Shown piece after piece: positions 18,086 through 20,000 of a stretch of 20,000 nucleotides of DNA. The position numbers were made by a program, and so were the translations under genes. Numbering within the stretch: position 1 is the first letter of the stretch; each line of letters starts with the position of its first letter. The notes under the pieces are model-generated. The model was not told the DNA's origin, ran no database searches, and was given only the letters and a program-made list of their open reading frames with translations. Source of the stretch: Stramonita haemastoma (Eukaryota; Mollusca; Gastropoda; Neogastropoda; Muricidae); assembly GCA_030674155.1 (NCBI GenBank), contig CM060326.1, positions 11,476,837-11,496,836 on the forward strand, in the 5' to 3' direction.

Positions 18086-18795
18086 GCCATATTAATATCA
18101 CTTCAATCGATACACCTTTTTCTTCGATTTCTTACCAACCCAAAAAACAAAAAAACACCTCGCGGTGTACAGAAGAAGAAGCCAGGCAGCCGAACTCGCT
18201 CGCTACGGATAAGACTTGGGAGAGGGGTGGGTGGGTGGAGTGGTGGGATGGTAGGGTGGGCATCATCATGTCCTCTTACTACTACCACCACCACTATCAG
18301 TTGTCAACCAGCTCCGGCCTGCAGCAACTGAGGCCTGACGCGTTCCGGCCCATAACCCTGCCTATTAGCTGAGAGCTCGCTGCATGCAGCACACCCGTCT
18401 TTGATGCAGCACTCACATCAAAAAAACACAGTCTACCCCCCCCCCTCCCCAAAGATATTGCTTTGGAGCTAACCTCCCCCCCCCCTCTCCCGTCCTCCCC
18501 ATCGCTAAAGCCCCGGGACTTGTCGAAGCGAGCAGGACTTGGTGTGGTAGTTAGATAGGCAGGTAGTGGAGTGAGTGGTATGGTGTGGCGTGCGTGATAC
18601 CAACACTTAACTCTTGCTGTGTTGCTTTGCCAGGTTTCGTGGGGAGAAACGTGTGAATGAATGATTGATCATTGTCTGACATCAGCGGACAATTTAGGAT
18701 GAATTTCGAAGGGGTTTTGTTTCTTTTTGTTATCGTGGTGGGTTTTTTTTATCGTTGGAGATGGTCTTCTTTGTCATCAAGAAGCGGGAACGGAA
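18086..18795. other. Unique spacer, moderately GC-rich
   Basis: Contains a 12-bp palindrome GCTGCATGCAGC (18379-18390), a CACC-tcgc-GGTG-type small hairpin near 18159, and C-rich runs (18435-18490). No coding signal. Confidence 0.5.
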
Positions 18796-18881
18796 GGAAA
18801 CACGCACACGCACGCGCGCCCATTTCTGCAAGCAAGTGCACACACGCACGCGAGCACACGCGAAGTTACGTGCACGCGTGC

Positions 18882-18930
18882 GCACGGACACACACACACA
18901 CACACATCCAAAACACACACACACACACAA

Positions 18931-18969
<39 letters not shown>

Positions 18970-19015
18970 CACACACACACACACATCCAAACACATCCAA
19001 ACACACACACATATT

Positions 19016-19082
<67 letters not shown>

Positions 19083-19088
19083 CACACA
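18882..19088 (+). repeat. (AC)n microsatellite with ATCCAAAC islands
   Basis: About 200 bases of AC. CATCCAAA recurs (about 18905, 18983, 18993), and a pure AC block of about 60 bases ends the tract. Confidence 0.95.
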
Positions 19089-19449
19089 CCACTGAAATGT
19101 GTGGCCTGACAGCTGACTAAGTGACTGACAGGGAAGGGGGGCAGAAGGAAGGGAGAGAACCTCCAATGAACTCACTAACCACCTATCTGTCAAAACAATC
19201 AAACATATTCACAGATAACAGTATCAACATTCAAACAAACCATCCTAGCTGTGATGATGAACGTGGACAATGCTTGGTTTACCTCCACTCCCTGATTCTA
19301 CCCGAGAGGGAGAAAAAACCCACCACCTGAGTTGGCCATGACAGCTGAAGGGGATGAGTCATTCTCTATGAGACACTACACGACACTACCTTGTTCTGTC
19401 ATTCTGATTACAGTACGCAAACTTTAGCTGAACATACTATTGATAACTG

Positions 19450-19600
19450 GCAGGACAGGACAGGGCAGGGCAGGGCAGGGCAGGGTAGAGTAGGGTAGGG
19501 TAGGGTAGGGTAGGGTAGGGTAGGGTAGGGTAGGGTAGGGTAGGGCAGGTAAGATGGGGTAGGGCAGGGCAGGGCAAGGCAGGGAAGAACAGGGAAGGGG
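19450..19600 (+). repeat. GGGCA/GGGTA pentamer array
   Basis: Pentamers in three zones: CAGGG units, about ten consecutive TAGGG units (about 19487-19544), then CAGGG units again with decay. Every unit carries a G3 run. It is not the TTAGGG telomere hexamer. Confidence 0.93.
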
Positions 19601-20000
19601 AGGGCATCATAGGATTCAAATACTGTTCTTAACAACAACAAAAACAGCATCAACCATTGCCATCCGGTTTGATGTAGGTAACATAGATATTTACGGTTCA
19701 AGCCTATAGGCTTCAAGTAATCGACTGAGGAGATGGGAACAAAACATAACTACGCAAAAGGGAAAATTGTCCATTATTTTTATTACCTATGAATGTTAAT
19801 GCTGTTATCATCCTATTCAGTCATTTTTCCGGTCTTCTGCTTTGGTCATTATAGGGATCATTAAGCCGCCATGTGTATGTTAATGCTGTGCTTGAGCGCA
19901 GTATAAGCTATTAGCGTGTTATTGCTACGTTGATAATGTTTCCTTATGATAAATTCGTTTCGCGCTTTTTGAATAAATAAACCCTATTTAACCCAAACAT
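19601..20000. other. AT-rich unique sequence to window end
   Basis: Contains a 14-bp perfect palindrome AAGCCTATAGGCTT (19700-19713), the 13-mer TATGTTAATGCTG-like repeat at about 19790 and 19877, and AATAAATAAA near 19971. No ORF of note; the window may end near the 3' end of some transcript or element. Confidence 0.45.

Noticed and set aside
19487..19544. Telomeric repeat
   Set aside because: The unit is the pentamer TAGGG, not TTAGGG, and it is flanked by unique sequence.

Overview
This is a eukaryotic, non-coding-dominated window. There are no tightly packed ORFs, ribosome-binding sites or operons. Instead it holds very dense microsatellites ((AC)n, (AG)n, (TA)n, poly-G/poly-C, pentamers; roughly a fifth of the window by my own tally), tRNA-derived SINEs with target-site duplications, and pieces of non-LTR retrotransposons (LINEs). 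The combination of dinucleotide repeats, a LINE ORF1 carrying a virus-like 2A peptide, and several tRNA-headed retroposons fits a marine invertebrate, probably a mollusc such as a gastropod. That taxon is inference; nothing here is diagnostic.

Layout. 1-660 is mostly unique sequence with one possible terminal exon (181-422). 750-3410 is a microsatellite field containing four copies of a short retroposon 3'-end module (hairpin, AATAAA-like signal, TTGCC/TC tail) and a 61-base poly-G run. 3411-5610 holds (AG)n, (GACA)n, a long (GT)n tract and a TAGTG pentamer array. 5901-8385 (minus strand) contains the only intact convincing protein: a 317-residue LINE ORF1 with a 2A ribosome-skipping motif, a coiled coil and an L1-ORF1-like RNA-binding C-terminus. 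A LINE-type 3' end lies on the same strand about 1.3 kb downstream, with no ORF2 in between. 8713-9592 is one retroposon of about 880 bp with a tRNA-like head, an A-rich tail and a perfect 17-bp target-site duplication. 9930-12640 is AT-rich spacer with two minus-strand 3'-end modules. 13630-14541 (minus) is a decayed LINE reverse-transcriptase fragment interrupted by a 303-bp tRNA-derived SINE with a 12-bp target-site duplication. 14888-17166 is again microsatellites, with one more 3'-end module. 17170-20000 is mostly unique or low-complexity sequence with (TA)n, (AC)n and a GGGTA/GGGCA pentamer array.

How the parts relate. No host pathway is encoded here. The recognisable biology is retrotransposition: an ORF1 with a 2A and preceding hydrophobic segments, LINE 3' ends with stem-loops that could serve as reverse-transcriptase recognition sites, SINEs that depend on LINE machinery, and microsatellites that repeatedly begin exactly where retroposon tails end. 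The best candidates for something not well described are the 2A-bearing ORF1 in an apparently ORF2-less element, the unusually long tRNA-headed retroposon, and the head-to-tail arrays of 3'-end modules embedded in (TC)n.
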